Shown here in pieces: positions 1 to 12,181 of a stretch of DNA of 64,000 nt. The translations under genes were made by a program, and so were the position numbers. The notes beneath the pieces were generated by a model that saw only the letters and a program-made list of their open reading frames with translations, had not been told where the DNA came from and made no database searches. The DNA is from Planoprotostelium fungivorum (lineage: Eukaryota; Evosea; Variosea; Cavosteliida; Cavosteliaceae), in assembly GCA_003024175.1 (NCBI GenBank), contig MDYQ01000017.1, positions 124,001-188,000 on the forward strand, written 5' to 3'. Numbering within the stretch: the stretch's first letter is position 1; every line of letters starts with the position of its first letter.

Positions 1-581
1 TCGGTAGAGTGTAGTTGGGTGTTCTCATGATGCTCTGTCCGGTGGACATCATGCGGAAGACGTGAAACTTAGCATTGAAAAGCTGTTGGATCCTTCTGAT
101 GGGTGCAGTGATCCTCACGAAATCTCCTCTCTTCTTGAAACTCACTCCTCTCTTCTTTAACCACGATTCCACCTTTCTGTTCGAGGTGAGGACGTGGACT
201 TGGAAGACATCATCTCACTCGGTGGCTTCTGTATTCACAAAATTGGAATGCACTTCGTCCAGGGAGAGATGTTTACCGAAGGTCTGAGCGCCGGGTGTGT
301 GGATCTACATGCATTAGAGTCGAAATGGTGGCCGTGTTTCATCTCACAGCGACCGTCATAGCTTCACAACGTGCGATGGCGTTTGGGACGTTCGTGATGG
401 CCATGGTCACTGTATGGAAGGACGAGCCGTCAGCAGTGCCGGACATCTGCCACCTCTTCTGCCCCGTGGATTTCGTCGCATGAGAGAATAGGGATAAGAT
501 ATCTGGTGCTGCCTGGAGAAGCTTTCCGTGGACGGATAGTCCAAATAGGAGGAGAAGAAAGACGAGCGACCGAGTGCTCAT
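1..581 (-). CDS. Sedolisin / tripeptidyl-peptidase (S53), N-terminal part
   Basis: This is the 5' part of a secreted serine-carboxyl peptidase that runs off the left edge. Three exons splice in frame: 581-348, 304-219 and 176-1, with introns of 43 and 42 nt and GTGAG donors. The first about 19 residues (MSTRSLVFLLLLFGLSVHG) form a signal peptide. The rest reads as the activation prodomain of the family (Pro-kumamolisin), with FGKHLSLDEVH, then VESWLKKRGV, ITAPIRRIQQLFNAKF and TPNYTLP, in the order and spacing known for TPP1-like proteins. The catalytic Glu-Asp-Ser domain would lie outside the window. The family removes tripeptides in acid compartments, so a lysosomal or phagosomal role is inferred. 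Identification rests on the prodomain only. Confidence 0.75.
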
Positions 582-828
582 GTTAATAAATTGGAGGATT
601 CAACAAACATAGAAAGCCATCGTTTGGATGATGCCTCCATAAGAAGGACGTGGGTAGAGATGTTGCGTTTCGGAGGAGTTTGAGAGCCTCCGCCTCCATA
701 CGTGTGTTACAGGGGGGCACTGTCATAATCGTACACCTTCAAAAGATCCCTCGTTCCATTCAGTTGCGATGTTGGACAAAGGGTGGAAATCAAAAGTGAC
801 ATCATCGATCATGGAGAGATTGTGGGCC
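582..828. other. Spacer upstream of sedolisin gene
   Basis: This is the presumed promoter side of the sedolisin gene. A short minus-strand reading (about 812-723, MIDDVTFDFHPLSNIA and onward to a stop) looks protein-like, but it is out of frame with the larger reading just upstream and no splice pair joins them. I see no RNA gene or repeat here. Confidence 0.3.
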
Positions 829-1287
829 TCATATCTTGATATCGTTGTGAATTAGATCCATCCATAGAGCAGGAGGGAGGTTGAACTCGAAAAGGCCGTT
901 TTTAAGAAGACGAACAACTAGAGCGTCATCCGGCCAATCATTTCCTCTGACGCCGCAGTCTAGAGAATCACTCCTTGAGATAAAATTAGAGAACACGCTC
1001 GAGAGGGCCTCCTCAATCATCAGGCAACGCCTCCAAAGGAAGATGACATCAGGATCGGCATCAAAGAGCTCACGAAGCGACTGCAGAAGGCACATCTCGA
1101 TGGTTCCATACGAGAAGAGCACCACGCTACCCCCTCCCCGCAGGACCAAAATGTCTACTCTTGAGCGGAACATGAAGATATCCATTCGTATTTTAAATTC
1201 CACTCCTCTCTCCATCCACATGAAAGAGCTTCGTGTGTGGTGTGACCCCCTCGTTGATAGCACGGAATGGAAAGATACGTCTTTAGA
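829..1287 (-). CDS. Unrecognised protein, possible single-exon gene
   Basis: A minus-strand open frame gives about 150 residues if it starts at the internal Met of MSKDVSFHSV; the frame stays open further upstream to about 1,407. The segment LRELFDADPDVIFLWRRC and the C-terminus FNLPPALWMDLIHND have normal amphipathic protein composition. The opposite strand also has a long open frame (881-1468), but that is rich in Arg and Ser and looks like a shadow. I recognise no domain. The frame could belong to a spliced gene with the exons at 1,470-1,860, but I could not find a consistent join. Confidence 0.3.
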   Translation of the reverse strand, partial: SKDVSFHSVLSTRGSHHTRSSFMWMERGVEFKIRMDIFMFRSRVDILVLRGGGSVVLFSYGTIEMCLLQSLRELFDADPDVIFLWRRCLMIEEALSSVFSNFISRSDSLDCGVRGNDWPDDALVVRLLKNGLFEFNLPPALWMDLIHNDIKI

Positions 1288-1469
1288 CATTAAGAGGGTG
1301 GAAGACGAGGAGTTCTCTCTCGTGCACGTCACGAAATTTCCGGATCGCCGCTGCCGGAGCAAAGATGCCCCCCGCGGCCCGAATATTGGCTTCACCGACG
1401 CAGTCAAAACGGTGAAAGGACCTTCTCGATCGTGGCTCCCTTCGTTGAAACTGTCTTCCGCTCAATAGC

Positions 1470-1856
1470 TCTCTGAGATCAAATACAAGAGGACAGCCAT
1501 GCCGTCGTACGCATTCATCATAGAGGACGCCTCAGCCGCTTCGACTTCATTCTGGGGAGAATTTGAAGTCACTTCACGATGCCTGCACCAGAAGAAAGAA
1601 GAGGTAAGGTTGAATTCAATGATATATGGGTCTGACTTGTTCAGATACCGAGAGAGACCTCACCAGCCAACAACCACTGCACGAACGTCTCCCATCCCGG
1701 TCTATTCTTCCGATCCTCCTTTGTAACAGTAACATTTACGGTGCTACTCTTCATGGTCTCGTGATGGAACGGCGAGCTGAGAAGTGGCACTTTAGTCAGG
1801 ACTTCTTTGGTTGTATGGAAATTCAGAGTGTACAGAATCAGTTCAGATTGACCCAT
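1470..1856 (-). CDS. Unrecognised small gene, model uncertain
   Basis: A minus-strand Met at 1856 opens a frame of about 70 residues (MGQSELILYTLNFHTTKEV and onward, including RPGWETFVQWLLAG), after which a GTGAG donor is plausible. A second open stretch, about 1590-1470, reads HREVTSNSPQNEVEAAEASS and ends LYLISESY-stop. Both look like real coding sequence, but the donor and acceptor phases I can see do not join them without an early stop. No family is recognised. This may be a gene with an unusual splice site or a decayed one. Confidence 0.3.
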
Positions 1857-2126
1857 TGTGAATAGATAAAGAGTGGACAATCTCGTCCTCACTGTATATA
1901 CAGAGATGTGTCACTATATCTTCCTATCTTTGATCATTTCAATCGAAACCTAGACATGCTTATGAGACGCCTCTCATTTCATATCTTTTCTTGAATCAGA
2001 TGGGATCACGCTCCATACGAGCTCAGAACCTCTTTCCTTCTTATCTGAATAGATGCACAACTTCAGAGGTATGACCAAGAGGAAGAGAAGAGGACTACAA
2101 ACCACAGAGGAAAAATCGTCACCTGA

Positions 2127-4131
2127 TCAATCCCATCCGACTTTAATCTGAGGACCGGTGTCCTCCGACATGAGCTTCTCCATCGCCTTCTTCTTCTTTT
2201 CCATCTTCGAGACCTTCTTTGGGTCGATGGGCTCCGGCCTCTTGTGGATGATGACTTGTTGAACTCCGCTGTGTGCCTTCTCTGTCGTGACCACTCTCTG
2301 CCTCTGTTCCTGTCCTCCCAAGACTCTCTGTCCTTCCTTCAGTCTCTCGGTGGATGTTTGTCTCATCGTCACCCCGATGTAGTTCTGTGTCTTCTCTGCT
2401 TTGACTTGATCCTTCTTGTCTTGTCGTTTCTGTTTCTTCTCTGCCTTCTCTGCTTCCTCTTCGGCTCTTCTCTTCAGTGGCATTCTCTCCTCTTCTTCTT
2501 CTTCTTCTTCGTCTTTCTTCTTTGTCTTCTCTACTTTCTTTCCCTTCTCTGCCTTCTTCTCCATCACCACCTTCTTCGGTTTCTTTTCTTCCTCTTCTTT
2601 CTCTTCCTTCTCTTTCTTCTTTGTCTTCTCTACTTTCTTCTCCTTCTCTGCCTTCTCCTTCATTGCCTTCTTCGGTTTCTCTTCTTCCTCTTCCTCTTTC
2701 TCTTCTTCTTCTTCTTCTTCCTTATCTTTCTTCTTTGTCTTCTCCTTCTCCACATTCTTCTCCTTCGCTACCTTCTTTGGTTTCTCTTCTTCCTCTTCTT
2801 CCTCTACCTTCTTCACCCTCTTCTCTCTCTCCACTCTCTTCGGTTTCTCTTCCTCTTCTTGTCTCTTCTTTCCTCTCTCCTCTTTCAGCTTCGTCTTCTC
2901 TTTCTCCTCCTCTTCCTTCTCCTTTGTCTCTCCCTGCTCATCTGTCTCCTCCCCCTCTTCTTTTCCTTTCCTCTGCTTCCTGTTTGGATATCTCGCTGTG
3001 TTGTCCAATATCTTCAGTTGAGGTATTGTCTTGTACACCTGATTGATTCAATCGTCACGACACGTACACTTGTGTGATCTGTAAAGAAGGAGATGGAGGA
3101 GAGAAGATGAGAAGATGAGAAGACGATGATGAGATGATGATGAGATGACTGATCACCTTCTCTGTGTAATACTTGATCTCACACACTGGATTCCCTCTGA
3201 GGTCCAATAATTTGAGACGCTCCAACTCGGCCAGCGGAGTGAGCGAGCTGTACGGAGGTGAGTGGATTTAGGGTTTAACGGAGGACGATCTGTACTCACT
3301 CGATCCTACTGATCTGGTTGTGTTGTAGATCGAGGTGACGTATCAGCTTGCATTTAGAGATAGAATCTTTCAACTGTGTGATCATGTTGTGCGATAGCTT
3401 GAGTTCATCTAATTCGACCAAATGTCCCAACTCTGGAAACTCGCTGATCTAAAGACATCTCAGACGTGATGATGATGGACGACGAGATCATCACCTGGTT
3501 GTTGTTCAGCGATAATTTTCGTAACTTCTTCAGTTTGATGATGCCGACGACGTTCTTGATGGAATTGTTTGACAGGACTGCATTACGATCAGCTACGTCA
3601 TTTGACCGTCGTCACTGACCCAATGTGTTCAGCTCTTCGCATTTGGACAGACCTTCGATCTTGGCGATCTTGTTTCTGTTCTAGAATGAGACGACGAGAT
3701 GATTGGGATGAGATCACCTATCGAGAATCAATGCCTTCAGATGAACCAGTGACTCTAGTCCTTGTATCTGCTTGATTTTGTTCTCAGATAAGTTCAACAC
3801 TGTCACTGAATCAGGATCATCATTTGAGACATTGACTGCACCTCTCAACTCGGTTAGAGAGGATATATCCTCCATAGAAGATATGATGTTACCGCTGGCC
3901 TTCAACATGGTCAATTTCTTGTTCTTCGAGAGGAATTCTAAACTCTTGATCTCATTCTTGCTGATGTCTATCTTGCTCATCTGATCCAGGGAGCTAAGAT
4001 CATCGACAGCCGTATAATCTCCATTCACTAAATCCAAATTCTTCTCCTTCAACTGTGGTTTCAATCAGCTGTGTTGTTTTCTTTAGATCTGCAACCTTTT
4101 CCTTGACCGCCTTCAGTGTCGCCCTGACCAT
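2127..4131 (-). CDS. Leucine-rich repeat protein with LRRcap and Lys/Glu tail
   Basis: Seven exons splice in frame to 553 residues: 4131-4096, 4052-3718, 3675-3620, 3577-3495, 3448-3300, 3247-3157 and 3038-2127. The first exon is the least certain. Residues roughly 30-235 are SDS22-type leucine-rich repeats (for example VTVLNLSENKIKQIQGLESL and IRHLDLQHNQISRIE). They end with an LRRcap-like segment, NPVCEIKYYTEKVYKTIPQL then KILD. About 200 residues of almost pure Lys/Glu follow, suited to long helices or RNA/nuclear contacts, then a conserved-looking C-terminus (KKAMEKLMSEDTG, ending KVGWD). The architecture suggests a scaffold or a nuclear/nucleolar protein. The exact orthologue is not clear to me. 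Confidence 0.75.
2480..2905. repeat. Long polypyrimidine/polypurine tract inside LRR gene tail
   Basis: For about 420 bp the plus strand is almost entirely C and T in CTT/TCT/TTC runs, the complement of the Lys/Glu codons of the LRR protein. All plus-strand open frames here are shadows rich in Phe, Ser and Leu. Such tracts can adopt triplex DNA and are prone to length change. Confidence 0.7.
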
Positions 4132-4412
4132 CGTTTCCGAAGTGATGTTTGTGATGATTTCTGATTTCTCACTTCGCCCTGGATGAGGTCACGTGACCTG
4201 ACTCGTGAGCTAATCAAAAGATGTACACGGATCTATTCAGAGATGATAGCATCTACCTAATCAAGTGAGCATCAGAGGATGGACACAGCTCTTCACGTTC
4301 TCTAGAGAGTCTTCTGTCGCAAACAAAAATCGACAAAATGTAAAGCCCGTCTACATTTTCCGAAGATCACCCAACAGCCCAAAGATCGGATCTCTTATAG
4401 ACACAACACACG

Positions 4413-4987
4413 ATGGGAAGACTGGGGGAAAGAGAGGAAGACAGCATAGATGCAGAATTCCTTCACAAGATGAAAGATCTGTTTGAACAATCCATCCGAG
4501 GCACCCGCACAGAGAATGTATGTTTTCACTGATAGATATGAGTGATATATGTTCCGCCTCGACCGCACATACCTTGTCTCACATCACGATGATTGATAAA
4601 TGGAACAGCCAGATCAGGCCAACTCTCTCAGACGTTTCGTCGATGGATTGGACGTCAACAACCCAAATATTCAGAAATTATTCAAGAGGATCGTGCAGGT
4701 GGATGGGATCAATCTGCATGTCCTCCATTCATCTCACGCAGGATGTGTTATCACCCAACAGAACGATGGACTCTTCCATCGATACACTGTGGGATTTCGA
4801 CGGCCGAGCACGATTCTGGCAGCGATTATTGGAGAGTACCACATTAGAGAGCGTCGATCTCGCCCCCGCCTTCGTCGCTGAATCACCGAGTATAGCAAGA
4901 AGGCCGAGCGCTTCTTCCACGAGCGGTAGACGAGCCAATGCGGCCCTGTCCTCTGCGAACCCTCTGACAAGGGATGAGCAGACATGA
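4413..4987 (+). CDS. Unrecognised 146-residue protein
   Basis: Three exons, 4413-4517, 4609-4698 and 4742-4987, join in phase. The N-terminal half is helical and charged (MGRLGEREEDSIDAEFLHKM, then SLRRFVDGLDVNNPNIQKLF). The C-terminal half is Ser/Ala/Arg-rich and likely disordered (RRPSASSTSGRRANAALSSA). It sits between two clearer genes and is divergent from the LRR gene, with a 281-nt shared upstream region at 4132-4412. No domain is recognised. The first intron (91 nt) is longer than its neighbours, and an acceptor 4 nt downstream is possible. Confidence 0.5.
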
Positions 4988-5168
4988 TGTCTGTACAGAG
5001 TGACACGATTGAGAGATAAAGAGGAGAACGATGCACTCGAGGAGGTCCAGAACCACTCGGTGCCTGAATTGGTGGTGATTCATTTTCGAACGTTTTGTCT
5101 TTTATTCTTTGTAAACCGCCACACAAAGATCTCCCGCCACATCTTCCATCTCATTTGGAGGAGAGAGA
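4988..5168. other. Short intergenic spacer
   Basis: A 181-nt gap lies between the stop of the 146-residue gene and the start of the ankyrin gene on the same strand. The minus-strand open frames across it look like shadows. It must hold the 3' end of one gene and the promoter of the next. Confidence 0.4.
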
Positions 5169-8100
5169 ATGACGAAGGAAGGAGACCGTAAGAATCGGAG
5201 GGGGAGTAAGGGAGCCACTCCTCTCATGTTGGCAGTTGGTGCTGGCGATTCTGAGACAGTCAAAAAGATGTTGGACGCTCCGAACGGTCCTGATATCATC
5301 AATCAGAGAGATTATAAGGGGAGAGCGGCCGTTCATTATGCAGTATACAAATGTGAGATGTGATGTGATGATGATCAGATATCTGAAGTGATTTCTAGCG
5401 CCTTCCATTCTAAAATTGCTGTTGAGCTATGAGCACTGTGATGCAAATATCGCCGACGATGTGGGAGCCACTCCTCTCATGTTAGCCGCCGTGAGAGGAG
5501 ACATGGACAGCATCGTAGCCCTGACAGAGTGGTCTGGTATAGGTGACGTCTTTCACCCTCCTCTCCGTCGTACGACATCATCATCTCACGAGTGTCTCAG
5601 ACGTGGACAAGAGATGCGATCAAGGTTACACCGCTCTACATTACGCTGTGAAATTTGAAAATCACGATGCATTAGAATTACTCCTGGGTAATATGACATC
5701 CATCATCTCACTCTAACTCCATCGCCTCAGGTAACGATGAAGAAGACCCCAACATTCGCGCCAGTCCGGGTATCAAGAACAACGATGGAACGACACCTCT
5801 CATGTTGGCCGTTTCTCTCGGACAGATCGAGATGGTCGATCATCTCTTACGGGAGATGTCGCCCGAAGACATCTTCACCCTCGACGAGAAGAATCGTTCT
5901 GCTTACGATATCGCTGTGATGAAAAATTTCACAGAGATCGCGCTACACATTGCCCATGTGATTGGTTCAGATGGAGGAGAAAACAGTGGAATCGAGACAC
6001 CCAACACCTTTTTCGACAGTGGATCTGATTCTGACTCTGACGTCGGTGAGATGATGATGATGCATCACGTGAGAAATATCGGCTGATGAAAATCAGAGTC
6101 GAACGGTGCAGAGCAACAGAGAGAGAAGAAGAATGGTATCAATTCGTTTGTGAGTCGAACACGATGAGATGACGACACATGTTCATCCGTCATCGACGGC
6201 AGCTGATGAGAACAGGCATCGAAAGAAGGCAACACATTGTTACATTACGCCTGTCTGAAGGGAGACAAAGAGAGAACCTTCCAGAGATTGATCAATCGAG
6301 GCATCAACGTGGACGTTCGAAACATGATGTCACAGACTCCGCTTCACCTGGTGCGATCCATCTTTTATTCTATTTTATTCTCTTCTATTGGGACTGACGT
6401 AAACACAGGCAGCAAAGGAAGGGCAGGACAAGTGTGTCATCACTCTGTTGAACCACAAGGCCACAGTGGATGCCGCCGACAACAAGAAGAGAACGCCGCT
6501 CCATTACGTACGATATCTCGACGAGACGTCATTGACACACGCCAGGCCGCTCGCTATGGACACAAGAAGGTTGTCAGGATTTTGTTGTCGAAAGGTGCTA
6601 AGATGTACGACGACATCAAGGGCTGCAACCCGCTCCACTATGCCTCTAGATTTTCTAAAGAGGACTGCGTCGAGGTGACTCATCTACCTAACTCGATGCG
6701 GATTGTACGATCGAAATTTCGACGGAATTTCACGGAATTCGCGTGATGACGTGCGACAGGCCATACTGGAGAAATTCGGAAGAGAATTCCTGGACCGAGT
6801 CGACAAGAAGGGAAGGACGGCCATTCATTTCGGTGATCTACAACGAGACATCTCACCGCCTGATTCTAAAAATAGCCTCCATGAAGGGAGGAGCTTCGGT
6901 CGTCAAGCACTTTATCGGCAGAGGCGCCCGCGTCGACATCGTCGACCACTTTGGAAAATTAGCCCTGCATTATTCCGCCAAAAACGGAGACAACTTGTGT
7001 TCTTCTCAGATCATGTCTTCACCATCCGCCAGCACCGAAGGTATATTAGACGTACAAGACCAATTGGGTCGTACGCCTCTATTTATAGCCTCCCTCGCCG
7101 GTCACGCTCAGCTCGTGAAGACCTTCGTCAAGTATTCACCCGACGCCGGAATCAGAGACACGTGTGGTCGAACACCTCTACACGCAGCTTGCAACATTGG
7201 ACACAGAGACAAGATCAGACCTCACTTGTCTATCGTTCGATGTCTATTGGACACGTCGAATCCAAATGCAGTCGAGAGCCAGCTGGGAAGGTGAGCGACA
7301 TCTTTAGAGGTCACGTGTCGGTGTAGTGTGGAGATTGAGAAGAATAGGACGCCCTTGTATTACCTGATCACTACGATGAGTTCATTCGATCGGATGGCGC
7401 CAGATCTGGGAGATAAGATCTGCAATCTGATCGATCTATTTGCGGAGCATCGTTGTAGATTCGAAAAGGTGAGATTCTACAACGAGACACGAGGGAACGT
7501 CGATGCACTGCGATCGTCGTGGTGTGACGATGTACGGTAAGATGACAGAGTTGTAGATCGATGAATTTGAAAATTCGATGGCACATCTGCTGGCCAACAA
7601 GAATGTCATGCCGGGAAATGTAAAGAGACAGATCTTTCAAAAGGTGAGCGTTGTAGACGAACGGTGATCGTGATATCACGAAGGCGATCGATTTGGTTCC
7701 ATCCATGGCGCATTTGAAGAACAAATTGGGACGCACGCCACTGCACGAGGTGACTTCTCTACAACTTCTTTTCTCAAAATTCTATTGAACACGTTTTCTC
7801 CTCTTCTCTATGGAATATCTATTGAACGTCCCCGCAGGCCAGCACATCGGGTGACGTGGACAGTTTAGAGGTGAAGACACGAACAGAATCTCAACTCATA
7901 CGATACAGATCCTGTTCAAGTGCACCGACATAGACATCAACGTGGCCGATCCAAAGGGCAGAACTCCCAGTGTGTCTCTCTCCTCTTTTCATCAGAGGAG
8001 ACACCCTCTCACACCCTACAGTTCACATCGCAGCCCTCTCTGGCCAATGCAACGTCCTTCAACTGTTGATCCAACGCTCGAATCATCCAGATGCACAAGA

Positions 8101-9892
8101 CGACTACGGCAGAACTGCACTTCATTACGTGAGGCAACGTTGTACCGACCATCGTTGATCTTCTCAGGCTGCTTACAATGGCAGCGTGGAGTGTGTCAAC
8201 TGTCTGTTAAAGAGGACAAAATTGCACATCACAGACAACCGAGGGAGGAATGCTCTACACGCCGCAGCCTCCAAGGCCAAACACGAAGTCGTGGCCTTGC
8301 TGCTGAAGGTGAGAGGCGTCTCCGTTTCCTTCTGACGAGAGGACAGAGTGGAATGGATGTCAATGTAGTTACGTTGAAGGGACAGACACCACTGACGCGA
8401 TTGTGCATCGCATCTGCCGATGATGAGCTGACCGATGAGGTCATCATGACGACGGCACGCATCTTGCTGTCTCATCACTGCATGATGGAGCCCGATGAGA
8501 AGTACGGGACACCTCTCATGTATGCCGCCGCCGCCGGTAAGACATCATCGATGTTCTCTCCTTCACGATTCGAATCGAGAGAAATATTTGATTGAATCGA
8601 TCAGGTCGATCTTGCCTAGTCAAATTGTTGTTATCACAACCCGGATGTAAATTGGAGAGGCTGACGAAGAGAGGAAAGAGTGCGATGGATTTCGCAAAGA
8701 TGAGAGGTCACGACCACATCGTCCGCATCATAGAAGAGTCCACGCTGTCTCCCCTTCCACAGAGACATACTGTAGAGGTAACCCCTTCCCTCTCTATTTC
8801 ATCTCACACTGTGTACAGGTCGTTCCAGAACCCATCGTGGAAGTAGATGATGTCATCGTAAATCCAGTTGAAGAAGAAATTTCAGGTGACCTCTCCTCTC
8901 CTCTCACATCGTCTCCTCTTCATTCTCCTCCTCCATCTACAACGATTGACTGTGTATACAGTCATATCACCTGCAAAGGAAGACGACACGAAGATTGTTG
9001 TCATCCACAGCAGCCCCATTCCACAGAGGAGATCAGTTCTAAAGGGATCGAGGGCGGCAGAGATGATGAATTCTTTGTCACCGGCGAAGACGGAAGCGAG
9101 ACCGCCAGAGGTGAGAGGAGAAGAGGAAGAGAGAGTGAAGGAGAACAGTTCAACCTGGCCATACGTGCTGTCATTGAAGCGCTCAGTGATGATACGGAGG
9201 CAGTTGCTCCTTGGTCTTTAGAACCCTTCGTACCTCGTCAGGTGTCGATCAATTCCCTTCTTCTCTGTCTTCTTGTCTTCTTTATCTTCCTTATCTTCTT
9301 GTCCTCTTATCTCCTTCTTGTCTTCTCTGTCCAATCGGCTTAATGATGTGGTAGGTGTACGATCCATTGTTGCAAGTGGTGGAAGACATCCACTTTAGAA
9401 TCGATGTCATCAAGAGGAGAATGAACCAAGATGATGTAGAGGACATCTCGAGGATCGCAGAGACGAGATGTAAGGAGATACTGAAGACTCAAGACGAAAG
9501 GAATGATTTGATCAAACAAGTCACTGTATATGCAGAAGAAGTCAGCAGGATGGTGAGATTCATCATCTTATCTCATCACATCATCTCTTCGCCTCATCAT
9601 CTCAATCACATCATGTTCCATCACATCATCTCTCCGTCACATCTCATCGTGCACAGCTGAAGGAGAGACCACCGATACTGAACGAAGACGAACCGACACA
9701 GGAGAGGAAGTTCAGATCCATCCCCTCCCCACCCCAACGACACAGCACCATCGACCGCAACATCGCAGTGAGTGTCCTCTCCTCTCTCTCCTCACACCAC
9801 GACAGCTGAGCACCCTCATCAACTTTTTCCTCTTAGCCGCCCTCCTTTGGATCTTCACCCCCCTCCATTACCCCCAACAACAACAAGAATAA
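5169..9892 (+). CDS. Ankyrin-repeat protein with C-terminal membrane anchor
   Basis: About 25 exons can be followed from the ATG at 5169 (MTKEGDRKNRRGSKGATPL) to the stop at 9890-9892, giving roughly 1,100 residues. Almost every exon carries one ankyrin unit or part of one (GATPLMLAVGAGDSETVKKM, GYTALHYAV, QTPLHLAAKEGQDKCVITLL, GRTPLFIASLAGHAQLVKTF, GRTPLHAACNIGH, YGTPLMYAAAA). Introns are mostly 36-60 nt. After the repeats comes a Pro/Ser/Glu-rich stretch, a helical segment (DIHFRIDVIKRRMNQDDVED), and a final exon (9806-9892) ending in one hydrophobic helix, LSTLINFFLLAALLWIF, plus a short polar tail. That predicts a tail-anchored protein with the repeats in the cytosol. Partner and pathway are unknown. 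The gene converges on the ABC transporter with only 21 bp between stop codons. Confidence 0.85.
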
Positions 9893-9913
9893 AACCCTCT
9901 TTTCCTCTTTTAT

Positions 9914-12181
9914 TCAACGCTTGATGAAACGCAAGGCCAAGAAGGCGATGATCCTGCAGCCGATGATGATGGCAAAGAGGGCACCGATGCACTCTCCAAT
10001 GTTGAACTTGTCGAATCCCAGGTTCTGAATCGTCTGCTCTCCCCTCTCGATGGGACACACTCCGTTCACTCTCTGTGCGTCCGTGCAGGTGATGACCAAT
10101 CCAGTCAGCTCGTTGATGGATATTCCTGTGAGGGTCAGGTGATGTGAAGAGGTGGAGGGTCATGATGATGTGAAGAGGTGGAGACTCACCAGTGTAGGCC
10201 CATTTGACGTAAGAGAGTGCGTCGAGCCATACGAAACCTCTCGGGAGGTTGATGGGAGCGAGGAAGAAACCACCAAAGAGACGGAAGATCTCGAGAGCCA
10301 TGGGGAGGACGGTGACGGCAAGTGTCGTCGTTCTGCAGATGGCTGAGATGGCAAGAGCCACTGAGAAGAGTAAGATAAAAGAGAAGAAGAGTGAGATGAA
10401 AGAGAATAAGAATAAGATAAGAGAATAAGAATAAGATAAGAGAAGGAGAACAAGTTAAGAGGGAGATGAGAATAAGAGGGAGACGAGAAAGAAGAATAAT
10501 AAAATAAGATGACAAAGAATAAGACAAGATAAGAAGAGAAGAAAATGAAACTCACCAGAAGTGGAAGCGATGTTTGTCAAAACGATGAAGAAGAGGAAGA
10601 GGAAGAATTTTCCGGCGTGGTGCTGAAGACCAACCATCCAGTAGACGATGCATGAGAAGATGGTGGGGAAGAGGATGAGTGGAATCAGCTCCACCATAGA
10701 TTTTGCCAAGAAGTAAGCCGACACATAATACGTTCCCGCAGCTCTCTCTGCGTCAAAGTCATCATCACATCATCCTCTAATGCATCATGTGCATCTCACC
10801 TCTCAGTGTGATCGAACGTTCGGAAGGAAAAGAGTTGATGATCATGAGAGCAGCAAAGATACCCTGGTTGATGACACAGAAGAACAAGACAGGTTGTCTT
10901 CGGATCGTGCTCGATTGTCCGTTGCCGATCTGATAGAAGACGGCACCGATCAGGATGGCCATCAAGATGGACTGGATGAACTGCGTGATGATGACGAGTC
11001 GTTGTCTGAGGAGACTCTTTGTCGTTCGTCGGGCCAGAATGAAGAATTGGTTGAACCATGATGATCTCTCGTGCTTGTAATCACCCTCCACCATGCCCTT
11101 CTCGAGGTCCACTTGAATGGTAGAGAGTTCTCCCTGGATGGCAACTACGTTCTCTTGGACCTTGTCCTTGTCTTCGGTGTTGAGAGGGGTGATGACGTCT
11201 AAAAGATGGTCGGCGGGGTTTGTGAATTCTGGGCAGGGGAAACCGGCTCTTCCGTATTGTTCTATGACGTCCATCCTTCTTCCCATGGCCACGATGTGTC
11301 CCTTGCTCATGACTAAAACGGAATGGAAGAGGTTGAAGATCTTCGATTGGGGCTGATGGATGGTGCACAAGATGGTGCAGTTTCGGATGGACACCAGATT
11401 ACCCAGAGTCGTGATGAGAGAGAGAGCGGTGGAACTGTCGAGTCCAGAGGTGGGCTCGTCGAGGAAAATGAGCTTGGGGTATGTGATGAGTTCCATGCCG
11501 ACGCAGAGTCTCTTTCTTTCTCCTCCCGAGATACCTTTCACGGTGGCACCTCCTACGACTGTGTTTCTGCAGCCGTCTAATCCAAGTTGTGACAAAGCCT
11601 CGTCCACTCTCTTCTTCTTCTCTTCGTGACTCATTTCTCTTGGAAGTCTTAACTCGGCGGTGTAGTGCATTGTTTCCTGATAAACGTTCGGCACATGAAT
11701 AAGAGATGTTCCATCTTCTCACCTCCACGGTCAAGTGTTCGAAGAGGAGATCGTCTTGCATGACATATCCGGACACCTTCTTTAGGAGAGAAGACGATAC
11801 CTTATGTCCGTTGATTCTGATTTCACCCGTGATCTTGACACCCCTCACTCGGTTGGCGAGGACGTTCATCAGCGTTGTCTTTCCACTTCCAGAGGGTCCC
11901 ATGATGGCCAGAAGACTAGCTGCTATCTCTCCCGATACATTGGACAGAAGCTTCTTCTTGTTGGGTGTCTCTACGCTGAGTCCTTTCCACGCCAGAGTCA
12001 ACGGTGTGAGGTTGGATTCGAGCTCTTCTATGACCTTCTTATCATCCGGGGCAACGTCCTTCATCTCTGTCAGCTCCTGCTCCTCCTTCTTTCCTTGTTC
12101 GACAAATTTCTCTGTCTCTTTATCGCCTGCCATGCGGTCTGTGTGCTGTGGGGTCTGTGTTGTGACCTCGAACTTTCTCAT
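9914..12181 (-). CDS. ABCG (White/PDR-type) half-transporter
   Basis: Five exons (12181-11723, 11676-10800, 10747-10556, 10360-10190, 10125-9914) total 1,911 nt and encode 636 residues, normal for an ABCG half-size transporter. The order is NBD then TMD, as in the G subfamily. Walker A is GPSGSGKTT (about residue 95), the signature is KGISGGERKR, Walker B plus D-loop is LIFLDEPTSGLDS, and the switch His lies in TILCTIHQP. About six hydrophobic segments follow from residue about 370 on (IITQFIQSILMAILIGAVFY; FFLFLFFIVLTNIAST; IGALFAIIIGCRIIAFLALR). Half-transporters dimerise and export lipids or small molecules, usually from the plasma membrane. The substrate cannot be read from sequence. Intron 3 is long for this region (about 195 nt) and is a simple A/G-rich repeat on the plus strand. 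Confidence 0.92.
10361..10555. repeat. Purine-rich simple repeat in ABCG intron 3
   Basis: The plus strand reads as repeated agaataagataag-type units for nearly the whole intron, so the transcript carries a long pyrimidine tract. The open frames across it are low-complexity shadows. It is the longest intron of this gene. Confidence 0.6.

Noticed and set aside
881-1468. 195-codon plus-strand frame
   Set aside because: Arg/Ser-rich composition typical of an antisense shadow; the minus frame looks more like a folded protein, though neither is proven.
2244-3077. Long plus-strand open frames over the LRR gene tail
   Set aside because: They are Leu/Phe/Ser repeats, the complement of Lys/Glu codons; the minus-strand exon continues a clear LRR protein.
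10780-11629. Plus-strand open frames inside the ABCG gene
   Set aside because: Antisense to exons with intact Walker and signature motifs; no domain of their own.
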